A stretch of DNA of 64,000 nucleotides from Streptomyces sp. HUAS YS2 (GTDB lineage Bacteria; Actinomycetota; Actinomycetes; Streptomycetales; Streptomycetaceae). The stretch covers positions 744,001-808,000 of the forward strand of contig NZ_CP137573.1 in the NCBI RefSeq assembly GCF_033343995.1. The letters are read 5' to 3'. Positions 49,111 through 58,615 of the stretch are shown one piece after another; the stretch's first letter is position 1, and the number at the start of each line of letters is the position of its first letter. A model generated the notes under the pieces. That model was not told where the DNA came from. It did no database searches and saw only the letters and a list, made by a program, of their open reading frames with translations. Both the position numbers and the translations under genes were made by a program.

Positions 49111-51411
49111 ATGAGCGGCAGCGGCGTTGTCGAGGACCCGAGCGACGATCTGAAGGTCACCCCGCCCAAGACGTGGGCGACGGGTCTTCCCGCGGTGACG
49201 CACGCGCTGGAGTACTCCCTGAGCCAGACGTCCCCGCGGCGCACCGCGCTGACGCTGTTGAACATCAACCAGCCCAAGGGCATCGACTGCCCGGGCTGCG
49301 CCTGGCCGGAGCCCGCGCCGGGCAAGCGGCACATGAACGAGTACTGCGAGAACGGCGCCAAGCACATCAACGACGAGGCCACCTCGCGCCGCGTCACCCG
49401 GGACTTCTTCCGTGAGCACTCCATCGCGGAGCTGGACGGCATGTCCGACTACTGGCTCAACCAGCAGGGCCGGCTGACCGAGCCCATGGTCAAGCGGCCG
49501 GGCGCGACCCACTACGAGCCGATCGGCTGGGACGAGGCGTTCGGCCTGCTCGCCGCGGAGCTGAAGCGGCTCGACTCCCCCGACGAGGCGCTGTTCTACG
49601 TCTCCGGCCGGCTGAACAACGAGGCGGCGTTCCTCCTCCAGCTCTTCGCGCGCGCGTTCGGCACCAACAACCTGCCGGACTGCTCCAACATGTGCCACGA
49701 GTCGAGCGGGTCCGGGCTCGGTGAGACGCTCGGCATCGGCAAGGGCAGCGTCTCCCTGGACGACATCCACGACTCCGACCTGATCTTCGTCGTGGGGCAG
49801 AACCCGGGCACCAACCATCCCCGGATGCTCTCGGCACTGGAGGAGACCAAGCGCAACGGCGGTCAGGTGGTGGCGGTGAACACGCTGCCCGAGGCCGGTC
49901 TGATGCGCTTCAAGCACCCGCAGAAGGCCCGCGGGATACTCGGCCGCGGCACGCCGATCGCCGACCAGTTCCTGCACATCCGGGCGGGCGGCGACCTGGC
50001 CCTGTTCCAGGCCCTGAACCGGCTGCTCCTGGAGGCCGAGGACACGGCGCCCGGCACCGTCCTCGACCACGACTTCATCCGCACCCACAGCACGGGCTTC
50101 GAGGAGTTCACCGAGCACGCCAGGAAGGTGTCGTGGGACGACATCCTGGCGGCGACGGGCCTCGACCGCGGTGAGATCCAGGCCCTGTTCGAGCGGGTCC
50201 TGGCGAGCAAGAAGATCATCGTGTGCTGGGCGATGGGCGTCACGCAGCACAAGCACGGCGTGCCCACGATCCGCGAGATCGTCAACTTCCTGATGGCGCG
50301 CGGCAACATCGGCCGGCCGGGGGCGGGCGTGTGCCCGGTGCGCGGCCACAGCAACGTCCAGGGCGACCGCACCATGGGGGTGTGGGAGCGGATGCCGCAG
50401 GCGTTCCTCGACTCCCTGGGCCGCGAGTTCGGCTTCACCCCGCCCGCGCACCACGGCCTGGACGCGGTCGACAGCATCCGGGCCATGCACGAGGGCCGCG
50501 CCAAGGTGTTCCTGGGGGTCGCCGGCAACTTCGTCCGGGCCACGCCGGACAGCGAGGTCACCGAGGAGGCGATGCGCCGGTGCCGGCTCACCGCGCACGT
50601 CTCCACCAAGCTCAACCGTTCCCACACGGTGTGCGGCGACACGGCTCTGATCCTGCCCACTCTGGGGCGCAGCGACCGGGACGTCCAGGCGACCGGCGAG
50701 CAGTTCGTGACGGTCGAGGACTCGATGAGCGAGGTCCACGCCTCCCGGGGCAAGCTGCCGCCGGCCTCCCCGCACCTGCTGAGCGAGGTGGCGATCGTCG
50801 GCCGGCTGGCCCGCGCCACCCTCGGCGACGAACCGGCCGTCCCCTGGGAGGAGTTCGAGGCGGACTACGGCACCGTCCGGGACCGGATCGCGCGGGTCGT
50901 GCCCGGCTTCGAGGACTTCAACGCACGGGTGGCCGCGCCCGGCGGTTTCAAGCTGCCCAACCCGGTGAACTCGGGCGTCTTCCCGACGCCGAGCGGCAAG
51001 GCCGTCTTCACCTGCAACGCGTTCACGATGCCGGACGTCCCGAAGGGGCATCTGCTGCTGCAGACCCTGCGGTCGCACGACCAGTGGAACACCGTCTGGT
51101 ACGCGGCGAACGACCGCTACCGCGGTATCCACAACGCCCGCCGGGTCGTCATGGTCAATCCCGACGACCTCGCCGAACTCGGCCTCGCGGACCGCGATCT
51201 GGTGGACCTGGTGGGCGTCTGGCACGACGGCAGGGAGCGCCGCGCGGAGGGCTTCCGGGTGGTCTCGTACCCGGCGAGCCGCGGCTCGGCAGCGGCCTAC
51301 TACCCGGAGACCAACGTCCTGGTGCCGCTGGACAGCGTCGCCGACATCAGCAACTGCCCGACCTCCAAGGGCGTCCTGGTCCGGCTGGAACCGTCCCGGG
51401 CCACCGCGTGA
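49111..51411 (+). CDS. FdhF/YdeP-type molybdopterin oxidoreductase (paralogue)
   Basis: 766 residues, colinear with the protein at 42676 and clearly homologous to it: CPGCAWP with C60 and C63, then CENGAKHIND, DCSNMCHESSG with C195-H196 at the Sec position of FdhF, KVFLGVAGNFVRATPDSEVT, STKLNRSHTVCGDTALILPT, and RSHDQWNTVWYAANDRYRGI. It has the full-length catalytic chain and no Tat signal, so it is expected in the cytosol. It is followed after 21 bases by an MFS transporter and then by fdhD, which together suggest an operon for one Mo-dependent oxidation. Formate is the obvious candidate substrate but is unproven for this branch. Confidence 0.9.
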   Translation: MSGSGVVEDPSDDLKVTPPKTWATGLPAVTHALEYSLSQTSPRRTALTLLNINQPKGIDCPGCAWPEPAPGKRHMNEYCENGAKHINDEATSRRVTRDFFREHSIAELDGMSDYWLNQQGRLTEPMVKRPGATHYEPIGWDEAFGLLAAELKRLDSPDEALFYVSGRLNNEAAFLLQLFARAFGTNNLPDCSNMCHESSGSGLGETLGIGKGSVSLDDIHDSDLIFVVGQNPGTNHPRMLSALEETKRNGGQVVAVNTLPEAGLMRFKHPQKARGILGRGTPIADQFLHIRAGGDLALFQALNRLLLEAEDTAPGTVLDHDFIRTHSTGFEEFTEHARKVSWDDILAATGLDRGEIQALFERVLASKKIIVCWAMGVTQHKHGVPTIREIVNFLMARGNIGRPGAGVCPVRGHSNVQGDRTMGVWERMPQAFLDSLGREFGFTPPAHHGLDAVDSIRAMHEGRAKVFLGVAGNFVRATPDSEVTEEAMRRCRLTAHVSTKLNRSHTVCGDTALILPTLGRSDRDVQATGEQFVTVEDSMSEVHASRGKLPPASPHLLSEVAIVGRLARATLGDEPAVPWEEFEADYGTVRDRIARVVPGFEDFNARVAAPGGFKLPNPVNSGVFPTPSGKAVFTCNAFTMPDVPKGHLLLQTLRSHDQWNTVWYAANDRYRGIHNARRVVMVNPDDLAELGLADRDLVDLVGVWHDGRERRAEGFRVVSYPASRGSAAAYYPETNVLVPLDSVADISNCPTSKGVLVRLEPSRATA

Positions 51412-51432
51412 CCCACGAAGGGACTCCCGGGC

Positions 51433-52629
51433 ATGCTCTCCTCCCGCGCGGTGCGCGACTGGCTTCCGGCGGCGGCCGCGGTCTTCGCGGCCGGCTGGGG
51501 CGCGAACCAGTTCACGCCGCTCGCGGTGGTGTACCGGATGCGGGAGCACTGGCCCGCCGTCCCGGTCGCCGCCATGTTCACCACGTACCTGTTGGGGCTC
51601 CTGCCCGGCCTGCTGCTCGGCGGGCCGGCGGCGAACCGGATCGGCCGGCGGCGGGTGGTGCGGTCCGCGCTGGCGCTGTCGGCTGCGGCCAGCGCGCTGC
51701 TCGCGGCGGCGACGGCGGAGCAGTCCGTGGTGTACGTCAGCCGGCCGGCCACCGGCTTCGCAGCGGGTGTCGTCCTGACCGCAGGGGGCACGTGGCTGCG
51801 GGAGCTGTCGGCGCGGGCGGGGCGTCCCGGTGCGGGATCGCGGCGTGCGGCGTGGGCGACCGGTGGCGGCTTCGCCGCGGGGGCGCTGACGGCCGGCGCG
51901 CTGGCCGAGTGGCTGCCGGGGCCGACGGTGCTGCCCCCGCTGACGCACGCGCTGCTCGCCCTGCTGGTGCTCGGCGCGACCGGCCGCGTACCGGAGACCG
52001 CGCCGCCGGGGTCCGGTGTACGCGCGGCCGAGCCACTGTTCGCGCAGCTGTGCCGCGGGGCGGTGCGGCATCCACGCTTCGTACGGGTGGTCCTGCCGGC
52101 CACGCCGGCGGTGTTCACCGCGTCCACCGTGGCGTACGTGGTGCTGCCGCCGCTGGTCGCCGACCGGGTGCCGGGGTACGCGCCGGTGTTCAGCGGCGCG
52201 GTGACGGCGCTGACGCTGCTCGTGGGCATCGCCGTCCAGCCGCTGGCGGTCCGGCTCGACCACGCGCACAGCGCGCGGGCGACGCTCACCGCGATGGCCG
52301 CCGTGATCGGCGGGCTGCTGGTGAGCGCGTACGCCGTGCACGGGAACTCGGCGGGGCTCGTGCTGGCCGCGGCGGTGCTCCTGGGGGCCGGGTACGGCCT
52401 CACGCTGGCCTCGGGGCTGCGGGAGATGGATCGTCTCGCGGCGCCGAAGGACCGGTCCTCGGCGGCGTCCGTCTACCACGGCGCCACCGGCTCCGGGTTT
52501 CTCACACCGCTGCTGCTCGCCGTCACGGCCGGGGCGGCGACGTACCCGGCGCTGCTCGCCGGGCTGGCGGCCGTGGGCCTGCTGTGCCTGGCGTTCACCG
52601 CCTGGTCCAGCCGCCGGGACCTGCCGTGA
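51433..52629 (+). CDS. MFS transporter
   Basis: 398 residues with 12 predicted membrane helices. The cytosolic loop 2-3 signature is GGPAANRIGRRRVVRSALAL, close to the MFS GxxxDRxGRR motif but with N for D. The second half begins after RFVRVVLPATPAVFTASTVA. It has the length and loop pattern of drug/H+ or small-metabolite exporters. It lies 21 bases after the FdhF-type gene and before fdhD, so its cargo may be linked to that enzyme's substrate or product; the FocA/NirC formate channel family is not related to it. Confidence 0.87.
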   Translation: MLSSRAVRDWLPAAAAVFAAGWGANQFTPLAVVYRMREHWPAVPVAAMFTTYLLGLLPGLLLGGPAANRIGRRRVVRSALALSAAASALLAAATAEQSVVYVSRPATGFAAGVVLTAGGTWLRELSARAGRPGAGSRRAAWATGGGFAAGALTAGALAEWLPGPTVLPPLTHALLALLVLGATGRVPETAPPGSGVRAAEPLFAQLCRGAVRHPRFVRVVLPATPAVFTASTVAYVVLPPLVADRVPGYAPVFSGAVTALTLLVGIAVQPLAVRLDHAHSARATLTAMAAVIGGLLVSAYAVHGNSAGLVLAAAVLLGAGYGLTLASGLREMDRLAAPKDRSSAASVYHGATGSGFLTPLLLAVTAGAATYPALLAGLAAVGLLCLAFTAWSSRRDLP

Positions 52630-52745
52630 CGGCGTGGGAGCGGCGTGGCCCCGGCAGCGGGTCGTACCGTCGGCGGTCGGGGCCGTCGCACCCCCTCAGC
52701 CGCACAACGACTCCGGAGCAGGGGCTCCGGGAAGAGGAGCGAATC

Positions 52746-53582
52746 ATGGGACGAGTGACCGTGCGGCGGCGTGTGATGCGCATCCGGGAGGGCGAGGCCT
52801 CGCACCGCCCGGACACGCTGGCCGCCGAGGAGCCGATGGAGATCCGGGTCGGAGGGCGGCCGCTGACCGTGACGATGCGCACCCCTGGCGACGACTTCGA
52901 CCTCGCCGCCGGGTTCCTGGTCAGCGAGGGCGTGGTGCACACCGCCGAGGACGTGGCGGGGATCCGGTACTGCGCGGGCGCGACGGCCGACGGCGGCAAC
53001 ACGTACAACGTGGTGGACGTCGGCCTCGCGCCGGGCGTGGCCGCGCCGGACGCATCGCTGGAGCGGAACTTCTACACCACGTCGTCGTGCGGCCTGTGCG
53101 GCAAGGCGAGCCTGGACGCGGTGCGTACGACGGCCGCGTGGTCGGTCGCCGAGGACCCGCTGCGCGTCGGCCCGGAGCTGCTGCCGGCCCTGCCGGAGCG
53201 GCTCCGCGCGGCCCAGCGGGTGTTCGACAGCACGGGCGGCCTGCACGCCGCCGGGCTGTTCGACGCGGACGGCGAGCTGCTGTGCCTGCGCGAGGACGTC
53301 GGCCGGCACAACGCCGTGGACAAGGTCGTCGGGCACGCCCTGAGGCAGGGCATGCTGCCGTTGCGCGGGACGGTGCTGATGGTGAGCGGCCGGGCCTCGT
53401 TCGAGCTGGTGCAGAAGGCGGTGATGGCCGGCATCCCGATGCTCGCGGCCGTGTCCGCGCCGTCCTCGCTCGCGGTGGACCTCGCGGCGGAGAGCGGGCT
53501 GACGCTGGTCGGGTTCCTGCGCGGCGCGTCGATGAACGTGTACGCGGGCGAGGAGCGGCTCGCACCGCTGCCCGTGGGCTGA
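52746..53582 (+). CDS. fdhD: Formate dehydrogenase sulfurtransferase FdhD
   Basis: 278 residues. The ATG at 52746 follows GAGGAG. Residues about 28-65 (EEPMEIRVGGRPLTVTMRTP, then GFLVSEGV) and the catalytic loop TTSSCGLCGK (C115 and C118) are the FdhD signature. DVGRHNAVDKVVGHALRQG and LMVSGRASFELVQKAVMAGI belong to the GDP/cofactor-binding part. FdhD moves sulfur from a cysteine desulfurase to the Mo cofactor of formate dehydrogenases. Its presence argues that at least one of the two FdhF-type proteins needs a sulfurated cofactor. It is probably cotranscribed with 49111 and 51433. Confidence 0.95.
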   Translation: MGRVTVRRRVMRIREGEASHRPDTLAAEEPMEIRVGGRPLTVTMRTPGDDFDLAAGFLVSEGVVHTAEDVAGIRYCAGATADGGNTYNVVDVGLAPGVAAPDASLERNFYTTSSCGLCGKASLDAVRTTAAWSVAEDPLRVGPELLPALPERLRAAQRVFDSTGGLHAAGLFDADGELLCLREDVGRHNAVDKVVGHALRQGMLPLRGTVLMVSGRASFELVQKAVMAGIPMLAAVSAPSSLAVDLAAESGLTLVGFLRGASMNVYAGEERLAPLPVG

Positions 53583-53591
53583 CCGGCCGGG

Positions 53592-53609
53592 CCCGCACGG
53601 TGGTGCGGG
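53592..53609 (+). terminator. Small stem-loop after fdhD
   Basis: CCCGCAC (53592-53598) and GTGCGGG (53603-53609) form a 7-bp stem with a 4-base loop, 10 bases after the fdhD stop. It is short, so it may be a weak terminator only. Confidence 0.4.
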
Positions 53610-53645
53610 TTGGCGTTCCGACCTGCGGTCGGGTAGACCCGTGGG

Positions 53646-54563
53646 GTGCTGTTCCGTCAACTCGAGTACCTGGTGGCGCTGTCCCGGGAGCGTCATTTCG
53701 CCCGGGCCGCACAGGCCTGCTACGTCTCCCAGCCCGCCCTGTCCGAGGCGATCCGGAAGCTGGAGGACGAGCTCGACGTGCCGCTGGTCCGACGCGGCCG
53801 CAAGTACGAGGGGCTGACGCCGGAGGGCGAGCGGATCGTGCTGTGGGCGCAGCGCATCCTCGCCGACCGCGACTCCCTGAAGAGCGAGGTGACGGCACTG
53901 CGCAGCGGGCTGAGCGGGCGGCTGCGGATCGGCGCGGTCCCGACCGCGTCCGGCGCCGTCGCCCAGCTGACCGGCCCGTTCTGCGCGGAGCACCCGCTGG
54001 TCACCGTCGAGGTGCGCGCGGACATGCAGTCGGACGACATCCTGCGACAGCTGCAGAACTTCGAGATCGACGCCGGAATCACGTACCTGCACCGGGACCT
54101 CCCGGAGGGCTTCCAGGCGGTCCCGCTGTACCAGGAGCGCTACGTACTCCTCACCGAAGCCGCCGACGGCCTGGCCCAGCGGACGGAGGCGACCTGGGCG
54201 GAGGCGTCCCGCCTGCCCCTGTGTCTCCTGACCGGTGCCATGCAGGGCCGCCGGGTCCTGGACGAGCTGTTCGCCGAGGCGGGCCTGCGCCCGTCCCCCC
54301 GGGTGGAGACCGACTCGGTGGCAGCTCTGTTCGCCCACGTCCGTACGGGACGCTGGGCCAGCATCGTCCCTCACACCTGGCTGCACGTCTTCGGCGTCCC
54401 CCACGGCATGCGCGCGGTCCCGATGACCGACCCCGACCGCGCGGTCCCCATCGGCCTCGTCACCACCTCCCGCGACCCCGTCTCCCCCATGGCCCGCGCC
54501 CTCACGCAAACCGCCCACCGCACGGACGTCGCGGCCATACTGGAGCGGCTGCCCGGGGACTAG
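53646..54563 (+). CDS. LysR-family transcriptional regulator linked to the Mo-enzyme operon
   Basis: 305 residues from the GTG at 53646. The HTH is LVALSRERHFARAAQACYVS followed by QPALSEAIRKLEDELDVPLV. The effector domain starts GRLRIGAVPTASGAVAQLTG. LysR genes of this type are often found beside fdhD/formate dehydrogenase genes. Its position 63 bases after fdhD, in the same direction, suggests it responds to the pathway's substrate. The stop overlaps the end of the convergent gene at 54560 by four bases. Confidence 0.9.
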   Translation: MLFRQLEYLVALSRERHFARAAQACYVSQPALSEAIRKLEDELDVPLVRRGRKYEGLTPEGERIVLWAQRILADRDSLKSEVTALRSGLSGRLRIGAVPTASGAVAQLTGPFCAEHPLVTVEVRADMQSDDILRQLQNFEIDAGITYLHRDLPEGFQAVPLYQERYVLLTEAADGLAQRTEATWAEASRLPLCLLTGAMQGRRVLDELFAEAGLRPSPRVETDSVAALFAHVRTGRWASIVPHTWLHVFGVPHGMRAVPMTDPDRAVPIGLVTTSRDPVSPMARALTQTAHRTDVAAILERLPGD

Positions 54564-54862
54564 GGGCGCCCACGTGAGACGCCGCGGCTGAGAGCGACCA
54601 TTCCTGCTCCTGCTGCTGCGATGGTTGCGCCGGTTTTCATGCCCTGCGATGCGCGGTGCTCGGCCGCGCTTGCGGCTGCGGGTGTGGGTGACTTTCCGCC
54701 TTCGTCCGGGCAGGCCATGGTGGGTTTGATTCTGCCCGGGACGCAGGCTTCGCCGAAGGTCGTTCTCGTGCAGGAGCCGAGGAACCAGAGCGTGCCGAGG
54801 GCCAGGGCGACGAGGCCGCAGAACCTCAGGGTGCCGGACACGGGATGCGTTCTCCGGGTCAC
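54560..54862 (-). CDS. Small membrane-anchored protein (100 aa), unknown function
   Basis: The GTG at 54862 overlaps the stop of the upstream epimerase gene as GTGA, so it is translationally coupled. Residues about 8-29 form one hydrophobic segment (LRFCGLVALALGTLWFLGSC) that could be a signal anchor or a lipoprotein signal (LGSC resembles a lipobox). The rest has a cysteine-spaced loop (FGEACVPGRIKPTMACPDEG), an alanine-rich stretch and a second weakly hydrophobic end (GATIAAAGAGMVALSRG). Not recognised as a family. Confidence 0.55.
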   Translation of the reverse strand: MTRRTHPVSGTLRFCGLVALALGTLWFLGSCTRTTFGEACVPGRIKPTMACPDEGGKSPTPAAASAAEHRASQGMKTGATIAAAGAGMVALSRGVSRGRP

Positions 54863-55803
54863 CGGTGCAGCATGTCCGCGAAGCCCTGGCGCCAGGAGGG
54901 GTGGCGCGGGGTCCAGTCGAGTTCCTTCTTGGCCTTCGCGTTCGACGCGCCGCGGATCTCCGTCGAGGCCATGGCGATGAACTCGCCGGCGAGCAGGCGG
55001 CCCACCCAGCGCGGGACGTTCATGGGCTTCTTCGCGCCCGCGAGCCGGGCCAGTTCCGGGAGCCATTCGGAGAGCCGGGCCGGGTCGTCGTCGACGATGT
55101 TGTAGATGCCGGGCGCGCCCCGTTCGACGGCTGCCACCGCGGCGCCGGCCGCGTCCGCGACGTGGGTGAACGACCAGACCCCGCCGCCTCCGCCGACCAC
55201 CGGGAACTGGCACTTGCGGACGAGTTCCAGTTGTTCGCCGCCCGGCTCGATCGAGGTGCCGGGGCCGTAGAAGCCGCCGTACCGCAGGACGATGCCGTCG
55301 ATTCCGGGGGCGGAGGTCACCGCGTGCTCCAGGTACCGGATCGCGGCGAGGGTCAGCTCGCTGCCCGGGGCCGGGTGCGTGTCGAGCGGGGCGTCTTCCG
55401 CCTTGACGGGGCCTCCGGAGCGGGCGTACAGCACCTGCATCGCGCTCTGCGCGACGAACCGGCGCACCCCGGACTCCGCCGCCGCGGCCAGCAGGTTGTC
55501 GGTGCCGTCGGTACGCAGCCGGTTGGTGACCGCGAAGTCCCGGTCCACCTTGCGCAGCGTCAGATTCCCTGCCAGCGCGGTGGCCTGGTGGACGATCGCC
55601 TCGGGCCGGGTCCGCGACACCGCGTCGTGCACGGCGGCGGCGTCCAGTACGTCCAGCACGATCGGCTCCGCCCCGGCCTCGCGCAGCCGGGCCGTCTTGG
55701 ACTCGGAGGTGGTGGTGGCGACGACCGTGTGGCCGGCCGCGACGAGCTGGGGCACGAGCTGGCCGCCGACCGCGCCGGTGGCGCCGGTGACGAGAACCTT
55801 CAT
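54859..55803 (-). CDS. NAD-dependent epimerase/dehydratase (extended SDR)
   Basis: 314 residues from the ATG at 55803, six bases after AGGAG. The cofactor motif is MKVLVTGATGAVGGQLVPQL (TGxxGxxG); the active-site region and the pocket are at RYGGFYGPGTSIEPGGEQLE. YGGFYGP replaces the usual YxxxK catalytic pair, as in atypical SDRs that bind NADP without classic epimerase chemistry. The C-terminal part (EWLPELARLAGAKKPMNVPR) is the substrate domain. It is coupled to the small gene at 54560. The role is unknown. Confidence 0.85.
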   Translation of the reverse strand: MKVLVTGATGAVGGQLVPQLVAAGHTVVATTTSESKTARLREAGAEPIVLDVLDAAAVHDAVSRTRPEAIVHQATALAGNLTLRKVDRDFAVTNRLRTDGTDNLLAAAAESGVRRFVAQSAMQVLYARSGGPVKAEDAPLDTHPAPGSELTLAAIRYLEHAVTSAPGIDGIVLRYGGFYGPGTSIEPGGEQLELVRKCQFPVVGGGGGVWSFTHVADAAGAAVAAVERGAPGIYNIVDDDPARLSEWLPELARLAGAKKPMNVPRWVGRLLAGEFIAMASTEIRGASNAKAKKELDWTPRHPSWRQGFADMLHR

Positions 55804-55975
55804 GGTGGGCTCCTGGGTCATCCCCGTATCCCGGGGTCGCGCACCGGCTCGCTGCCGGTGACACCCATGGGACAAACGAGCCCCACCGAACGTGACAGCC
55901 CACCCGTGTGACCCACGTCACCGTCGCGTCCCGGGCCGCTCGCCTGTCCCGTGGACGTCACCGACCGGACCAGCC

Positions 55976-58513
55976 CTAGGCGGCGGCCCGGGGCTCCGCC
56001 TCCTCGCCCGCCGTGCCCTGCGCGCCCTCGCCCTTGCGGACCGTGCAGTGCAGGGAGTCGTCCTTGACGTCGGCGACGATCGTGTCGCCGGGGCTCGCCT
56101 CGCCGCCGAGCAGCAGGGAGGCGATCCGGTTGTCGAGTTCGGTCTGGATCGTGCGGCGCAGCGGGCGGGCGCCGAACTCGGGCTGGTAGCCGTGGGCGAC
56201 GAGCAGCTTCTTCGCCGCCTCGGTGACCTCCAGCGTCATGCCCTGCGCGTGGACGCGGTGCTTGCTGCGGTCCAGGAGGTGCTCGACGATCTCCGACAGG
56301 TTCTCCTCGGTGAGGCTGTGGAAGACGATGATGTCGTCGATGCGGTTGAGGAACTCGGGCAGGAACCGGCCCCGCAGGTCCTCCATCAGCTCGTCCTTGA
56401 GCTCGGCCGCGTCGCCCTCGTGGGCCAGGATGCGGTGGGCGCCGATGTTGGACGTCATGATGACGACGCAGTGCCGGAAGTCGACCGTGCGGCCCTGTCC
56501 GTCGGTGAGCCGGCCGTCGTCGAGGATCTGCAGCAGCGTGTTGAAGACGTCCGGGTGGGCCTTCTCGACCTCGTCGAACAGCACCACGCTGTACGGCTGG
56601 CGGCGGACCTTCTCGGTGAGCTGGCCGGCCTCCTCGTAGCCGACGTATCCGGGAGGCGCGCCGACGAGCCGGGCGACGGTGTGCTTCTCCTGGAACTCGC
56701 TCATGTCGAAGCGGACCATCCGGCCCTCGTCACCGAACAGCAACTCCGCAAGTGTCTTGGCGAGTTCGGTCTTGCCGACGCCGGTGGGGCCGAGGAAGAG
56801 GAAGGAGCCGACGGGCCGGTTCGGGTCGCCCATGCCGGCGCGGTTGCGACGGACGGCCTCGGAGACCGCGGTGACCGCCTCGTCCTGGCCGACGATCCGG
56901 TCGTGCATCTCCTGCTCCAGCTTGAGCAGGCGTTCCTTCTCGCTGGCGGTGAGCTGGGAGACGGGGATGCCGGTGCGGCGGGAGACGATGTCGGCGATGT
57001 CGGAGGCGGTGACCGAGACGACGCCCTCGCGGCGCTCCTGGATGCCCGCGAGTTCGCCCTCCACCTCGGAGATCTGCCCCTTCAGCTCCGACGCCTTCTC
57101 GAACTGCTCGCCCGCGACGGCCTGGTCCTTCTCGCGGCGCAGCTTGGCGAGCTCGTCCTCGCGGCTGACGACCTCGGTGGAGCGGGAGGCGCTGCGCAGC
57201 CGGACCCGGGCGCCGGCCTGGTCCATCAGGTCGATGGCCTTGTCGGGCAGGAACCGGTCGCTGATGTAGCGGTCGGACAGCTCGGCCGCCGCCGCCAGGG
57301 CCCCGTCGGCGAAGCGGACCTGGTGGTGGGCCTCGTACGCGTCCCGCAGCCCTTCGAGGATCTGGATGGTCTCCTCGACGGTCGGCTCGGGGATCATGAC
57401 GGGCTGGAAGCGCCGCTCGAGGGCGGCGTCCTTCTCGACGTGCTTGCGGTACTCGTCGATCGTCGTCGCCCCGACGAGCTGCAGTTCGCCGCGGGCGAGG
57501 GCGGGCTTGAGCATGTTGCCCGCGTCCATCGAGCCCTCGCCGGTGGCGCCGGCGCCGACGACCGTGTGCAGCTCGTCGATGAAGAGGATGATGTCGCCGC
57601 TGGCCTCCTGGACGTCCTCGATGACCTTCTTCAGGCGTTCCTCGAACTGTCCGCGGTACTGCGCGCCGGCCACCATTCCGGACAGGTCCAGGGAGACGAC
57701 CCGCTTGCCCTTCAGGGTCTCGGGCACCTCGCCGGCCACGATCCGCTGGGCCAAGCCCTCGACGATGGCGGTCTTGCCGACGCCGGGCTCGCCGATGAGC
57801 ACCGGGTTGTTCTTGGACCTGCGGGACAGGATCTCGACGGTCTGCTCGATCTCGTCGGACCGTCCGACCACCGGGTCGAGCTTCCCGGCCTTGGCCTCCT
57901 CGGTGAGGTCCCGGCCGAACTCGTCCAGGGTGGTGGCCGGCTCCTGCGGCTTGGCCGCGGCGGGCGTGCCGTCGGAGCGCGCCGCCTGCTCGGTGAGGCC
58001 GCGGAGCTTCCTGACGTCCGTGTCCTCGGCCCGCAGGAAGCGGGTGGCCCCGGAGTCGGCGTCCGACAGGAGCGCGGTGAGGATGTGCTCGGGGCCGATG
58101 TACGAGACCCCGGCGGCCTGCGAGTCGGCGTAGGCGGCGGCGAGGGTGCGCTTGGCGGCCGGAGTCAGGCCGGGGTCCGCGGACGGCTCGCCGGACTCCT
58201 TCGGCAGCACCGCGGCGATCTGGTTCCCGAGGGTGTCCGGGTCGACCCCGGCCTGGGCCAGCAGCCGGCGCGAGGGGTCGACCTGGGTGGCCGCCCACAG
58301 CAGGTGCTGGGTGTCCAGGTCGGAGGTGCCGTCCTGGAAGGCCCTCTGGGTGGCCAGGCTGAGCAGTTCGTGCGACGACTCCGTCAGGAGCCGACCGATG
58401 GGCACGCGCTGCACGGCGGGGGGCGACGATGCCGGCGACATACCGAAGAAGCGGTTCAGCATCTCGCTGAACGGGTCGGACGAACCGAAGGGAGAACCGA
58501 ATGCCATCGACAT
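55976..58513 (-). CDS. Clp/Hsp100 AAA+ ATPase (ClpB/ClpC-like)
   Basis: 845 residues from the ATG at 58513, six bases after AGGAG. Residues about 35-180 are the double Clp-N domain. AAA-1 has Walker A GEPGVGKT at 241-248 and Walker B FIDELHT. A short middle region (about 446-500) contains a UVR-like stretch ([20 protein letters not shown]) rather than the long ClpB coiled coil. AAA-2 has GPTGVGKT at 575-582. In place of the ClpP-docking loop with (L/I)GF, I read [20 protein letters not shown], so it probably does not feed ClpP and may act as a disaggregase. It begins with a glycine/serine-rich 30 residues. It is followed by the SDR gene, unrelated. Confidence 0.9.
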   Translation of the reverse strand: MSMAFGSPFGSSDPFSEMLNRFFGMSPASSPPAVQRVPIGRLLTESSHELLSLATQRAFQDGTSDLDTQHLLWAATQVDPSRRLLAQAGVDPDTLGNQIAAVLPKESGEPSADPGLTPAAKRTLAAAYADSQAAGVSYIGPEHILTALLSDADSGATRFLRAEDTDVRKLRGLTEQAARSDGTPAAAKPQEPATTLDEFGRDLTEEAKAGKLDPVVGRSDEIEQTVEILSRRSKNNPVLIGEPGVGKTAIVEGLAQRIVAGEVPETLKGKRVVSLDLSGMVAGAQYRGQFEERLKKVIEDVQEASGDIILFIDELHTVVGAGATGEGSMDAGNMLKPALARGELQLVGATTIDEYRKHVEKDAALERRFQPVMIPEPTVEETIQILEGLRDAYEAHHQVRFADGALAAAAELSDRYISDRFLPDKAIDLMDQAGARVRLRSASRSTEVVSREDELAKLRREKDQAVAGEQFEKASELKGQISEVEGELAGIQERREGVVSVTASDIADIVSRRTGIPVSQLTASEKERLLKLEQEMHDRIVGQDEAVTAVSEAVRRNRAGMGDPNRPVGSFLFLGPTGVGKTELAKTLAELLFGDEGRMVRFDMSEFQEKHTVARLVGAPPGYVGYEEAGQLTEKVRRQPYSVVLFDEVEKAHPDVFNTLLQILDDGRLTDGQGRTVDFRHCVVIMTSNIGAHRILAHEGDAAELKDELMEDLRGRFLPEFLNRIDDIIVFHSLTEENLSEIVEHLLDRSKHRVHAQGMTLEVTEAAKKLLVAHGYQPEFGARPLRRTIQTELDNRIASLLLGGEASPGDTIVADVKDDSLHCTVRKGEGAQGTAGEEAEPRAAA

Positions 58514-58530
58514 GCCAGCTCCTGATGAGC

Positions 58531-58552
58531 GAGTGGGGGGTCCCCACCACTC
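58531..58552 (-). promoter_or_regulatory. Inverted repeat in the leader of the Clp ATPase gene
   Basis: GAGTGG (58531-58536) and CCACTC (58547-58552) enclose a GGGG/CCCC core with one bulged base, just upstream of the ribosome binding site. It could be an RNA hairpin or a repressor site. The half-site TTGAGTG recalls the HspR (HAIR) half-site CTTGAGT, but the spacing does not fit the HAIR consensus, so control by HspR is not claimed. Confidence 0.35.
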
Positions 58553-58615
58553 AAACCCGACTCCCACCACCGCGCAAACGGGGCCGGGGGACGGATCCAC
58601 GGCACCGCGGCACGG

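Noticed and set aside
49018..52479. A 1153-codon minus-strand open frame opposite the second FdhF-type gene and the MFS gene
   Set aside because: Antisense composition (Arg, Gly, Val, His rich), no domain, and poor third-position GC. The plus-strand proteins are unmistakable.
58514..58615. HspR (HAIR) or CIRCE heat-shock operator for the Clp ATPase
   Set aside because: A TTGAGTG half-site and an inverted repeat exist, but the arm spacing does not match CTTGAGT-N7-ACTCAAG, and no CIRCE element is present.
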